Shown here piece after piece: positions 27,026 to 35,640 of a stretch of DNA of 64,000 nt (position 1 is its first letter; the number at the start of each line of letters is the position of its first letter). Where the stretch lies: positions 1 through 64,000 of the forward strand of contig CAVSME010000008.1 of the NCBI GenBank assembly GCA_963728985.1. The letters are read 5' to 3'. The notes beneath the pieces were generated by a model that was not told where the DNA came from, ran no database searches, and saw only the letters and a list, made by a program, of their open reading frames with translations. A program made the translations under genes and the position numbers. The stretch comes from DASXAI01 sp963728985. Lineage in GTDB: Bacteria; Actinomycetota; Acidimicrobiia; Acidimicrobiales; Ilumatobacteraceae.

Positions 27026-27879
27026 GGGCGCTTCGGGTACTTGGCGAAGTCGGGCCGGCGGCGCTCGACGTAGGCGTCTCGGCCTTCCTGGGCCTCCTCG
27101 CTCAGGTAGAAGAGCAGCGTGGCGTCACCGGCGAGCTGCTGGATGCCGGCCAGACCGTCGTCGGCGGCGTTCATCGACGCCTTCACCATCCGCAACGCCA
27201 GCGGCGACAGCTGGAGCATGCGCCGGCACCACGCCACCGTCTCGCGCTCGAGGTCGGCCAGCGGCACCACGGTGTTCACCAGACCCATGTCCAGCGCCTC
27301 CTGGGCGTCGTACTGGGCGCAGAGGAACCAGATCTCGCGAGCCTTCTTCTGGCCGATGTTGCGGGCCAGGAGGCCTGAGCCGTAGCCGCCGTCGAACGAG
27401 CCGACGCGCGGGCCGGTCTGGCCGAACTTGGCGTTGTCGGCGGCGATGGTGAGGTCGCACACGACGTGCAGCACGTGCCCACCGCCGACGGCGTAGCCCG
27501 CCACCATGGCCACCACCGGCTTGGGGGTGCGCCGGATCTGGATCTGGAGGTCGAGCACGTTGAGGCGGCCCACGCCGTGCTCGGCCACGGTGTCGTCGCC
27601 GATGTAGCCGTCATCGCCCCGGATGCGCTGGTCGCCGCCGGAGCAGAAGGCGAGGTCGCCCTGGCCGGTGAGGACGATCACCCCGACGGCGATGTCGTCG
27701 CGCGCCCGGTTGAAGGCGTCGGCCAGTTCGAACAGCGTCTGCGGTCGGAAGGCGTTGCGCACCTCGGGTCGGCAGATCGTGATCTTGGCAATGCCCTCGG
27801 CGGTCTCGTAGGAGATGTCGCGGTAGTCGCCGGAGGCGACCCACTCGATGGGCCCGTAGCACTCGTCAGGAAGCTTCAT
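27022..27879 (-). CDS. menB: 1,4-dihydroxy-2-naphthoyl-CoA synthase
   Basis: The 285-residue crotonase-fold protein shows the MenB-specific pattern: ITICRPEVRNAFRPQT, GDLAFCSGGDQ, MVAGYAVGGGHVLH, GPRVGSFDGGYG and ARNIGQKKAREIWFL. It closes the second ring of the naphthoate from o-succinylbenzoyl-CoA. It starts at ATG 27879 and is co-transcribed with menA. It is divergent from menE, with 29 bases between the starts. Confidence 0.95.
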   Translation of the reverse strand: MKLPDECYGPIEWVASGDYRDISYETAEGIAKITICRPEVRNAFRPQTLFELADAFNRARDDIAVGVIVLTGQGDLAFCSGGDQRIRGDDGYIGDDTVAEHGVGRLNVLDLQIQIRRTPKPVVAMVAGYAVGGGHVLHVVCDLTIAADNAKFGQTGPRVGSFDGGYGSGLLARNIGQKKAREIWFLCAQYDAQEALDMGLVNTVVPLADLERETVAWCRRMLQLSPLALRMVKASMNAADDGLAGIQQLAGDATLLFYLSEEAQEGRDAYVERRRPDFAKYPKRP

Positions 27880-27908
27880 GGCGGGAACCCACGGTACCGT
27901 CCTGGCCC

Positions 27909-29022
27909 GTGGCTGACCTCGTGGCGCTGGCCATGCCCGGCGGCCCCGCCTTCGTCGAGCGCGTTGCAGCGGGTGTGGGAACGGGGCGACGCCGCCTTCC
28001 CGCTCGACCTCCGCCTGCCCGCCGCCGCCCAGCGCGCCACGCTGGCGGCCATGGCCCCGGCCCGCCTCGTCGATGCCGACGGCGCCGAGCAGGGACTAGA
28101 CAGCGGCCGTCCCGTCGAGCCCGGCGACGCGCTGGTGGTGGCCACCAGCGGGTCCACCGGCGCGCCGAAGGGCGTGGTCCTCACCCATGAGGCCGTCGCC
28201 GCGTCGGCGCGCGCCACGAGCGTGCGCCTGCGAGTCGAACCGTCTGCGGATCGCTGGCTGGCGTGCCTCCCGCTCGCCCACGTGGGCGGGCTGGCCGTCG
28301 TCGCCCGCGCCCTCGTGACCGGCACGCCGCTCACGGTTCTCCCCGGGCCCGACCCGGAGGCGGTGGCCGCCGCCGGCGCCAGCCTGGTATCGCTGGTGCC
28401 CACCGCCCTCGCTCGGCTCGACCCGACGTCGTTCCGGATGATCGTGCTCGGCGGCTCCACGCCGCCGCCCGTCGTGCCGCCGAACGCCGTCACGACCTAC
28501 GGGCTCACGGAGACGGGGAGCGGCGTGGTCTACGACGGCGAGCCGCTCGACGGTGTCGAGATCCGCATCGATGCCGACGGCGAGGTGCACGTGCGCGGGC
28601 CCATGCTGCTGCGGGCCTACCGCGACGGGCGCGATCCCAAGTCCGCCGACGGCTGGTTCCCCACCGGCGACATTGGCGACTGGCACGACGGGCGCCTCGT
28701 CGTCCACGGCCGGCGGGGCGACATGATCGTGACGGGGGGCGAGAACGTGTGGCCGGAGCCGGTCGAGCGCGTCCTCGGTGATCACCCGGGCGTGGCCGAC
28801 GTGGCCGTCGCCGGCCGGCCCGATCCCGAGTGGGGTCAGCGCGTCGTGGCCTTCGTCGTGGCCGCCGACTCGTCCACCCCGCCACCGCTCGACAGCCTTC
28901 GCGAGCACGTGAAGGCGCAACTGCCGCCGTGGTGCGCGCCCCGCCAGGTCGTGCTCGTCGAGGCCGTGCCCCGCACGGCGCTCGGCAAGGTGCGGCGCGG
29001 GGACCTACCGTTCGCGCTATGA
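27909..29022 (+). CDS. menE: o-Succinylbenzoate--CoA ligase, frameshifted near its start
   Basis: The ANL enzyme has ATSGSTGAPKGVVLTH, YGLTETGSG, HGRRGDMIVTGGENVWP and the C-terminal Lys in PRTALGKVRR. It activates o-succinylbenzoate for MenB. The N-terminal 17 codons from GTG 27909 (ADLVALAMPGGPAFVE) and the rest (ALQRVWERGDAAFPLDLRLP) are in different frames. Removing one base near 27960 joins them as one protein of about 370 residues. Otherwise the gene would have to start inside at GTG 27977. menC is not in the window. The stop overlaps the SDR start (ATGA). Confidence 0.85.
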
Positions 29023-29055
29023 GCGAGCGCAGCGAGCTCATCAACGACACGGCGC
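29019..29055 (+). repeat. Family 3 start-module repeat
   Basis: ATGAGCGAGCGCAGCGAGCT and the following CATCAACGACACGG closely match the minus-strand copies at 49779-49815 and 59371-59400. All three begin on a 4-base stop/start overlap (NTGA) and encode a peptide of the form MSE(RS)ELI(R/N)DT(V/A). Confidence 0.75.
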
Positions 29056-29851
29056 CTGGTTCAGCACGCTTCGCGAGAAGGTCGGTCTCGTCACCGGCGG
29101 CGCGTCGGGCATCGGCCTCGCCATCACCCGCCGGTTCGTCGCCGAAGGAGCACGCGTCGTCATCGGCGACATCGACGTCGATGCGATGGCGCGCGTCGCG
29201 AAGGAGTTGGGCGACAGCGTCGCGACGGCGCCGACCGACGCCACGAAGGAGGCCGACGTCGAGGCGCTGGCGGCGACCGCCGTCCAGCGGTTCGGACACC
29301 TCGACATCGCGGTGGCCAACGCCGGCGGCGGCGCGTTCGCGCCGATCGTGGAGCACGAGCTGAGCGAGTGGCAACGTGTACTCGACCTCTGCTTGACGAG
29401 CGCGTTCCTCACCATCAAGCACGCCGGTGCGCGGCTCACCGACGGCGGCTCGATCATCACCATCTCGTCGCTCAACGCCATCCAGCCATCGGAAGGCATG
29501 AGCGCCTACTGCGCCGCCAAGGCCGGCGTCGCCATGCTCACCCGTGTGGCGGCGATGGAGCTCGGCCACCGCCGCATCCGGGTGAACACGATCGCGCCTG
29601 GACTCGTGGAGACGCCGATGTCGGCCGCGTTCTGGGCGATCCCGGGTGTCGTCGAGGAGTTCGTGGAGAACACCACCGTCGGCCGGTTCGCGTCGCCCGA
29701 CGACATCGCCGCCCTCGCGTCGTTCCTCGCGTCCGACGAATCGAGCTTCGTCTCGGGCAGCCTCTACTCGATCGACGGCGGGGCGTCGACGAAGCGCTAC
29801 CCCGATCTGCCAGGGGCGTTCGCCCGCTTCGACGGACCGTTGCCGAACTGA
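29019..29851 (+). CDS. Short-chain dehydrogenase/reductase, frameshifted after a repeat-encoded N-terminus
   Basis: From about 29085 the frame encodes a complete SDR: VTGGASGIGL, NAGGGAFAP, the catalytic Ser in ISSLN, Tyr-x3-Lys in YCAAKAG, and IAPGLVETPM. In that frame no start codon exists before ATG 29186, which lies inside the Rossmann fold. The ATG at 29019, overlapping the menE stop, opens another frame encoding MSERSELINDTAPG. Adding one base near 29060 would join the two into about 277 residues. The N-terminal peptide is made by the family 3 repeat. The substrate is unknown. This may be a sequencing error or damage caused by the repeat. Confidence 0.75.
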
Positions 29852-29857
29852 CATATC

Positions 29858-29937
29858 GGCGCCGCAGTGCGGCGCCGGGCAGGCCAGAGACCCCATTGCC
29901 GAGCGCCAGCGAGTAGGAGGCGGAGCCGACGCAGACG
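29858..29937 (+). repeat. Family 2 palindromic repeat
   Basis: The 19-base perfect palindrome except for its centre, GGCGCCGCAGTGCGGCGCC (29858-29876), is followed by GGGCAGGC, CCATTGCCGAGCGCCAGCGAG and GGAGCCGACGCAGACG. This is the same block order as in the tandem copies at 34619-34827. It lies just behind the SDR stop and upstream of the ABC importer promoter, so it may also insulate that promoter. Confidence 0.8.
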
Positions 29938-29942
29938 GGGAC

Positions 29943-29975
29943 TTGACGCCCCTGGGTCGAAAACGTTTCTATAAG
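29943..29975 (+). promoter_or_regulatory. Candidate promoter/operator of the sugar importer operon
   Basis: This is an AT-rich island in very GC-rich DNA. TTGACG (29943-29948) and TATAAG (29970-29975) resemble -35 and -10 boxes, but the 21-base spacing is long. The perfect palindrome AAACGTTT (29961-29968), within GAAAACGTTTC, lies between them. Such a site fits an operator for a sugar-responsive regulator such as the ROK protein at the end of the operon. Not proven. Confidence 0.45.
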
Positions 29976-30100
29976 CAACGAATCCACCAACGCGACCGAG
30001 CAGGGGGGATACCGGTGCGGTCGCACAGCGCCGACGGTTCGTCCGAGCGCGTCCCCCGCTTCTAGGTCGCGCCTTCGAACCCCGAGAAAGGATCCTCCGA

Positions 30101-31270
30101 ATGCGCAAGTCCGTGATCGGAGTCACTGCCGTAGCAACCGCGTTCACCTTCGCGCTCGCGGCGTGCGGAAGCGACAACAGCTCGAGCAGCAGCGGCGGTG
30201 CCACCACCGCCGCCGGTGCCGCGACGACGGCCGCCAGTGCTGCCACCACAGCAGCGGCGGGCGCTACCACGACGGCCGGAGGAGGAGCAGCCGCCGGCAA
30301 GATCGGTGTCATCTTGCCCGACTCGAAGTCGTCGGTGCGCTGGGAAACCGCCGACCGCAAGTACCTCGGCGATGCCTTCAAGGCCGCCGGCGTGGAGTAC
30401 GACATCCAGAACGCCGAAGGCGACAAGACCAAGATGGCCACCATCGCGGACCAGATGATCACCAGCGGCGCCAAGGTCCTCATGATCGTGAACCTCGACA
30501 GCCCGTCGGGCGCCGCCATCGAGCAGAAGGCCGCCGCCGCGGGTGTGAAGACGATCGACTACGACCGCCTCACGCTCGGCGGGAGCGCCGCCGTGTACGT
30601 GTCGTTCGACAACGTGAAGGTCGGCGAGCTGCAGGGTGACGGCCTCATCAAGTGCCTCACCGACAAGGCCGTGGCCAGTCCGAAGGTCGTCGAGCTGAAC
30701 GGCTCGCCCACGGACAACAACGCGACGCTGTTCAAGCAGGGCTACGACTCCAAGCTCGACCCCAAGTACGCCTCGGGCTGGACCAAGGTCGATGACCAGA
30801 GCGTGCCGGACTGGGACAACCAGAAGGGCGGCCAGATCTTCGAGCAGATGCTGACGAAGGCCAACGGCCAGATCGACGGTGTGCTGGCCGCCAACGACGG
30901 CCTCGGCAACGCCGCCATCGCCGTGCTCAAGAAGAACAACCTGCAGCTCCCGGTGACGGGACAGGACGCCACGACGCAGGGCCTGCAGAACATCCTCGCC
31001 GGTGACCAGTGCATGACCGTCTACAAGGCGGTCAAGAAGGAAGCCGACGCGGCGTCGGCGGCGGCCATCTCGCTGCTCAAGGGCCAGACCCCGCAAACGA
31101 CTGGTACGGTCACCGACACGCAGACCAAGAAGGACGTGCCCGCCATCCTCGCCACGCCGGTCGCCATCTACAAGGCGAACGTGAAGGACGTCGTGGCCGA
31201 CGGCTACGTCACCGCCGCCGACCTGTGCAAGGGCTTCGAAACCCAGTGCAAGGACGCCGGCATCAGCTGA
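30101..31270 (+). CDS. xylF: Sugar ABC transporter substrate-binding lipoprotein, xylose type
   Basis: The 389-residue protein starts with a lipoprotein signal peptide (FALAACGS, lipid Cys22). A Ser/Thr/Ala-rich linker (about 25-66) follows, then a periplasmic-binding domain of the D-xylose/ribose class: KIGVILPDSKSSVRWE, DYDRLTLGG, SPTDNNA, GVLAANDGLGNA and PVTGQDATTQGLQNIL. It would capture a pentose outside the membrane. A clear ribosome site (AAAGGA) precedes ATG 30101. It is the first gene of a four-gene operon. Xylose specificity is inferred from similarity to XylF. Confidence 0.88.
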   Translation: MRKSVIGVTAVATAFTFALAACGSDNSSSSSGGATTAAGAATTAASAATTAAAGATTTAGGGAAAGKIGVILPDSKSSVRWETADRKYLGDAFKAAGVEYDIQNAEGDKTKMATIADQMITSGAKVLMIVNLDSPSGAAIEQKAAAAGVKTIDYDRLTLGGSAAVYVSFDNVKVGELQGDGLIKCLTDKAVASPKVVELNGSPTDNNATLFKQGYDSKLDPKYASGWTKVDDQSVPDWDNQKGGQIFEQMLTKANGQIDGVLAANDGLGNAAIAVLKKNNLQLPVTGQDATTQGLQNILAGDQCMTVYKAVKKEADAASAAAISLLKGQTPQTTGTVTDTQTKKDVPAILATPVAIYKANVKDVVADGYVTAADLCKGFETQCKDAGIS

Positions 31271-31271
31271 C

Positions 31272-32060
31272 ATGAGCGACTTGCCGACCGTGGCCCCGCT
31301 GCTGTCGATGCGGGGCATCAACAAGAGCTTCGGTGCCGTGCACGTGCTGCACGACGTCGACTTCGACATCTACCGGGGCCAGGTGACGGCCCTGGTCGGT
31401 GACAACGGCGCCGGCAAGTCAACACTGGTGAAGTGCCTGGCCGGCATCTACGGCATCGATGCCGGCCAGGTCAGCTTCGACGGCAAGCCCGTCATCATCC
31501 ACAGTCCCCGCGAGGCCGCCGCCCTCGGGATCGAGGTCGTGTACCAGGACCTCGCGCTGTGCGACAACCTCGACATCGTCGAGAACATGTTCCTCGGGCG
31601 GGAGCGGACCAACCGTCTCGGTCTGGACGACGTCGGGATGGAGATCCTGGCCCGCGAGACGCTCGACACGTTGCACGTGCGGACGGTCGCGAGCGTCCGC
31701 CAGAAGGTCGCCAGCCTGTCCGGTGGCCAGCGCCAGACGGTGGCCATCGCCAAGGCCGTGCTGTGGGAGAGCAAGGTGGTGGTGCTCGACGAGCCCACCG
31801 CCGCCCTCGGCGTCGCGCAGACCCGCCAGGTGCTCGACCTCGTGCGCCGGCTGGCCGATCAGGGCATCGGCGTCGTGCTCATCTCGCACAACATGAACGA
31901 CGTGTTCGAGGTGGCCGACCGCATCGTCACGCTCTACCTCGGCCGCGTGGCGGCGGAGGTCCTGCGCGGTGATACGACGCACACGCAGGTGGTCGAGTTG
32001 ATCACCGCGGGGCGCTCGGGTGACCTCGGCCTCCTGGCCGTCGAGCAGGTCCAGATCTGA
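31272..32060 (+). CDS. xylG: Sugar ABC transporter ATP-binding protein
   Basis: The 262-residue single-domain ATPase has Walker A GDNGAGKST (43-51), the signature LSGGQRQ, Walker B VVVLDEPTAAL and a switch His in LISHNM. Many carbohydrate importers of this class use a fused two-domain ATPase of about 500 residues; here one domain must work as a homodimer. It starts at ATG 31272, directly after the binding-protein gene stop. It powers import through the next gene product. Confidence 0.9.
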   Translation: MSDLPTVAPLLSMRGINKSFGAVHVLHDVDFDIYRGQVTALVGDNGAGKSTLVKCLAGIYGIDAGQVSFDGKPVIIHSPREAAALGIEVVYQDLALCDNLDIVENMFLGRERTNRLGLDDVGMEILARETLDTLHVRTVASVRQKVASLSGGQRQTVAIAKAVLWESKVVVLDEPTAALGVAQTRQVLDLVRRLADQGIGVVLISHNMNDVFEVADRIVTLYLGRVAAEVLRGDTTHTQVVELITAGRSGDLGLLAVEQVQI

Positions 32061-32069
32061 GGACGTGGC

Positions 32070-33374
32070 ATGGCCCAGACCGATGTCGAGACATCCGCTC
32101 CCCCGCCGGCGGTCGAGCGTATGGGTGTCAAGAAGGAGGAGTACTCGCTCGGCGCCGCGCTGCGGGCGTACTTCTTGCGGGTGCGGGGCGGCGAGCTGGG
32201 CGCCATGCCCGCCGTGCTCGGCTTCGTGGTGCTGTTCGTGCTGTTCAGCATCACCGCCAAGGACGCCAACTTCCTGTCGACCCGCAACTTCGCCAACCTC
32301 CTCACCCAGGCCGCGCCGATCACGCTCATCGGCGTGGGCCTCGTGTTCGTGCTCCTGCTCGGCGAGATCGACCTCTCGGCGGGCGCCACCGCCGGCGTCT
32401 GCGCGGTCTCGATGGCGTGGCTGCTGGACAACGACTACTCACCCTGGATCGCGCTCCCCGCCGCCATCGTGATCGGCTTGGCCATCGGCGCCCTCACGGG
32501 TTGGCTCGTGGCCAAGGTGGGCATCCCGTCGTTCGTCGTGACGCTGGCGTTCTTCCTGTCGTGGCAGGGCGTGGTGCTCATCATCGCCAAAGAGGGCGGC
32601 ACCATCGCCGTCACCAACGACTGGATCGTGGCCATCGCCAACAAGAACCTGTCACCCGTCGTCGGGTGGGTGCTGTGGGCCATCGTGGTGATCGGCTTCG
32701 CATTGACGAGCACGCTGAAGGTGCGCCAGCGCCAGAAGAACGGCTTGGCCGCCAACCCCTACAGCCTGGTCGTGCTCAAGACGATCGCCCTCGCCGTGAT
32801 CTGGGGCGTCGCCACGCTGCTGCTCAACAAGGACCGTTCCCTCGGCGGCGGCAAGCCGTTGCGGGGCGTACCGGACGCGGTCCCGTTCATCCTCGTCATC
32901 GTCGTCGTCCTCACGATCTTGCTGACGCGCACCCGGTGGGGCCGCCACATCTACGCCGTGGGCGGCAACACCGAGGCCGCTCGCCGCGCCGGCATCAACG
33001 TGACGTTGGTGCGCCTGTCGGGCTTCGTGGTGTGCTCGACGGTCGCCGCGCTCGGCGGCATGGCGTTGGCGTCGCAACTGCAGTCGGTCAGCCCACAGAC
33101 GGGTGGCAACGACACCGTGCTCCTGGCGGTGGCCGCCGCCGTCATCGGCGGTACGAGCCTGTTCGGTGGTCGGGGCCGGGTGATGGACGCGGTGATCGGC
33201 GGACTCGTCGTCGCCATCATCCCCAACGGCATGGCGCTTCTCGGCACGAAGGAGATCTTCGGCGTCGAGATCCAGTTCAGCGATGCCGGTCCGAAGTTCG
33301 TCGTGACAGGGCTCATCCTGCTGCTGGCCGCCAGCGTGGATGCGCTCTCTCGCAAGCGGGCCATCGCCCACTAA
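32070..33374 (+). CDS. xylH: Sugar ABC transporter permease, xylose type
   Basis: The 434-residue membrane protein of the RbsC/XylH family has about ten helices, a conserved GEIDLSAGATAGVCA block, KVGIPSFVVTLAFFLSWQG and GGNTEAARRAGINVT, where the ATPase docks. A short cytosolic N-terminus precedes the first helix. It starts at ATG 32070, 9 bases after the ATPase gene, and is followed 5 bases later by the ROK regulator. Confidence 0.9.
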   Translation: MAQTDVETSAPPPAVERMGVKKEEYSLGAALRAYFLRVRGGELGAMPAVLGFVVLFVLFSITAKDANFLSTRNFANLLTQAAPITLIGVGLVFVLLLGEIDLSAGATAGVCAVSMAWLLDNDYSPWIALPAAIVIGLAIGALTGWLVAKVGIPSFVVTLAFFLSWQGVVLIIAKEGGTIAVTNDWIVAIANKNLSPVVGWVLWAIVVIGFALTSTLKVRQRQKNGLAANPYSLVVLKTIALAVIWGVATLLLNKDRSLGGGKPLRGVPDAVPFILVIVVVLTILLTRTRWGRHIYAVGGNTEAARRAGINVTLVRLSGFVVCSTVAALGGMALASQLQSVSPQTGGNDTVLLAVAAAVIGGTSLFGGRGRVMDAVIGGLVVAIIPNGMALLGTKEIFGVEIQFSDAGPKFVVTGLILLLAASVDALSRKRAIAH

Positions 33375-33379
33375 TCCCC

Positions 33380-34606
33380 GTGCCCCCGCTGCAGCCGGCC
33401 GACCTGTTGACGGTCCGGCGCAACAACCTCGCTCTCGTGCTGCGCTTGTTGCATGATCAAGGACCTCGTTCGCGCGCCGCGGTGGCCACCGAGACGGGAC
33501 TGAACAAGGCCACGGTGTCGCGGCTCGTGGCCGACCTCATCGACCGCGGCCTCGTCCGTGAGCTCGGCGTGGTGAGCGAGCGGCGGCGCGGCCGCCCGGG
33601 CACCTTGATCGAGCTCGACGGCCGCCACGTCGCCGCCCTCGGGCTCGAGCTCAACGTCGACTTCATCACCGCCGTCGCCGTCGACCTTGCGGGGCGGATC
33701 GTGTTCCAGCGCACGCGGCCCATCGACGCTGCATCGGCGCCGCGGCACAAGACGCTGCGGACGTTGACGTCGATGGTGCGCCAGACGGTCGACGCCGTCT
33801 CGGGCACCTGCGATGTGATCGCCGGCATCACGGTGGCGGTGCCCGCCCTGGTGGACGTGGACGCCCGTGCCATCACGTTCGCGCCGAACCTCCACTGGCA
33901 GGACGTGGAGGTGGGGACCCGGGTGGCCGGTGCGCTGGGGACCCCGGCGGCGGTGAGCGTCGACAACGACGCCAACCTCGGCGCGTTCGCCGAGTACCGC
34001 GTGGGCAAGCACGCCGGCACCCCGAACCTGATCTACATCACCGGCCAGACGGGCGTGGGCGGCGGCATCATGATCGACGGACACCTGCTCCGGGGAGCCA
34101 CCGGCTTCGCCGGCGAGGTCGGGCACATGCACGTGATGGAGGGCGGGCCGCAGTGCGGCTGCGGTCGCTTCGGCTGCTGGGAGGCCCTCGTCGGTCTGCG
34201 CCCCCTGCTGCGCGAGGCCGTGCCCGACGTGCTGGCGAAGGTCGATGCCGACCATCCGCTCGTGGGGCCCGAGGAGAAGGTGGCCCACGTGGTGCAGCGG
34301 GCCACCGACGGCGACCAGCGGGTGATCAACGCCCTGCAGCGCCATGGGCGGTGGCTCGGGATCGGGCTGGGAACCTTGGTGAACTTGTTCAACCCCGAGG
34401 TCGTGATCCTCGGTGGCTTCTTCCGCGACGTCGCCCCCTGGCTGCTCGAGGAAGCCGAGACGACGATGCGGGAGCTGGCCATCGCCCCCGACGCCGGCGG
34501 CTGCCAGCTGTCGGTGTCCACCCTCGGGTTCTCGGCCGCCGCCCTGGGCGCCGCCATCTACACCGCCGAGCGGGTCTTCGCCGACCCCGGCGCCATCGCC
34601 CGCTGA
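33380..34606 (+). CDS. ROK family transcriptional regulator, XylR-like
   Basis: The 408-residue protein has an N-terminal winged helix (RSRAAVATETGLNKATVSRL, 28-47 region) and a ROK sugar-kinase-like domain with VDNDANLGAFAEY, GQTGVGGGIMIDG and the zinc motif CGCGRFGCWE. Such proteins repress sugar-uptake genes and release DNA on binding the sugar. Its place at the end of the importer operon suggests autoregulation at the site upstream of the binding-protein gene. GTG 33380 is the start. The last four codons are part of a duplicated repeat unit. Confidence 0.9.
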   Translation: MPPLQPADLLTVRRNNLALVLRLLHDQGPRSRAAVATETGLNKATVSRLVADLIDRGLVRELGVVSERRRGRPGTLIELDGRHVAALGLELNVDFITAVAVDLAGRIVFQRTRPIDAASAPRHKTLRTLTSMVRQTVDAVSGTCDVIAGITVAVPALVDVDARAITFAPNLHWQDVEVGTRVAGALGTPAAVSVDNDANLGAFAEYRVGKHAGTPNLIYITGQTGVGGGIMIDGHLLRGATGFAGEVGHMHVMEGGPQCGCGRFGCWEALVGLRPLLREAVPDVLAKVDADHPLVGPEEKVAHVVQRATDGDQRVINALQRHGRWLGIGLGTLVNLFNPEVVILGGFFRDVAPWLLEEAETTMRELAIAPDAGGCQLSVSTLGFSAAALGAAIYTAERVFADPGAIAR

Positions 34607-34827
34607 CGCCGGGGTCGGCGCAATGCGGCGGCGGGGCAGGCGCCCGCGGGATTGTCCGAAGCGCAGCGAGTCAGGAGCAAGCCGGAGCGTCAGCGGAGGC
34701 GGCGACGCAGATGTGGCATCGCCCGCTGACGCCGCAATGCGGCGGCGGGGCAGGCGCCCGCGGGATTGTCCGAAGCGCAGCGAGTCAGGAGCAAGCCGGA
34801 GCGTCAGCGGAGGCGGCGACGCAGATG
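34594..34827 (+). repeat. Tandem duplication of a family 2 repeat at a gene end
   Basis: A 95-base block is present twice without change (34619-34713 and 34733-34827). It contains CAATGCGGCGGCGGGGCAGG, GGGATTGTCCGAAGCGCAGC and GGAGGCGGCGACGCAGATG. A shorter leader, CATCGCCCGCTGACGCCG, is also duplicated (34594-34611 and 34717-34734), and its first copy is the 3' end of the ROK gene. The duplication is recent, as no mutation separates the copies. It fills the gap between the ROK stop and the convergent SDR stop. Confidence 0.92.
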
Positions 34828-34837
34828 CCGCGCTCGT

Positions 34838-35581
34838 TCACACCTGGCGCACACCGGCGCCGCCGTCGACGACGTAGGTCTCGCCGGTGATCCACGACGC
34901 GGCGTCGCTGGCGAGGAACACGGCCAGGTTGGCGACGTCTTCGGGCTCGCCCAGGCGCTTGGTGGGCATGCTGGCGGCCAGGCGGTCACCGAAGTTCTCC
35001 ACCAGGTAGGCGGCGAAGTCGGTCTTCACGAGGCCGGGAGCGATGCCCACGACGCGCGTCGGGGCCAGCTCCGCCGCGAGCTGGCGGGTCAGGTGGATGA
35101 GGGCGGCCTTGGTGAGGTTGTACGTGCCGAGGATGGCCTCGGCCCGCAGGCCGCCCACCGACGCGATGTTCACGATGACGCCGGGCTGCTCCCGCAGGGC
35201 CCGGCTCCACGCCGACTGGCACCAGAACACCGGACCCCGGATGTTCACCTGGAACGTCTTGTCGAACCGGGCCGGATCGATGCCCATCGTGGGCCCGGCG
35301 TACGGGTTGGCGGCGGCGTTGTTCACCAGGATGTCGAGCCCACCGAAGCGCTCGATGGTGGCGGCGACGCAGGCGTCGGCGGTCTCGATGTCGCCGGCGT
35401 TGCCGGCGAACACGGCGACCTCGCCGCCGATCTCGGCGGCCGCCGCTTCCAGCCCCTCGATCTTGCGCGAAGTGAGCATGACCTTGGCCCCGGACTCGAC
35501 GAACCCGGCGGCGATCGCCTTGCCGATGCCCCGCGAACCGCCCGTGACGAGGGCCACCTTGCCGTCGAGTCGGATCTCCAT
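34838..35581 (-). CDS. Short-chain dehydrogenase/reductase
   Basis: The 247-residue classical SDR has VTGGSRGIGKAIA, NNAAANPY, the catalytic Ser in NIASVGG, Tyr-x3-Lys in YNLTKAA and the end VVDGGAGVRQV. Substrate unknown. ATG 35581 gives the standard N-terminus MEIRLDGKVALVTGG; the frame could extend to 35623. It is divergent from the DUF255 gene, with about 60 bases between the starts. Confidence 0.9.
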   Translation of the reverse strand: MEIRLDGKVALVTGGSRGIGKAIAAGFVESGAKVMLTSRKIEGLEAAAAEIGGEVAVFAGNAGDIETADACVAATIERFGGLDILVNNAAANPYAGPTMGIDPARFDKTFQVNIRGPVFWCQSAWSRALREQPGVIVNIASVGGLRAEAILGTYNLTKAALIHLTRQLAAELAPTRVVGIAPGLVKTDFAAYLVENFGDRLAASMPTKRLGEPEDVANLAVFLASDAASWITGETYVVDGGAGVRQV

Positions 35582-35640
35582 GGAGTCGGCACGGTACTGG
35601 CTACCCTGCCAGCCATGGGCCACCGAGCAGTCGCGTCCCG

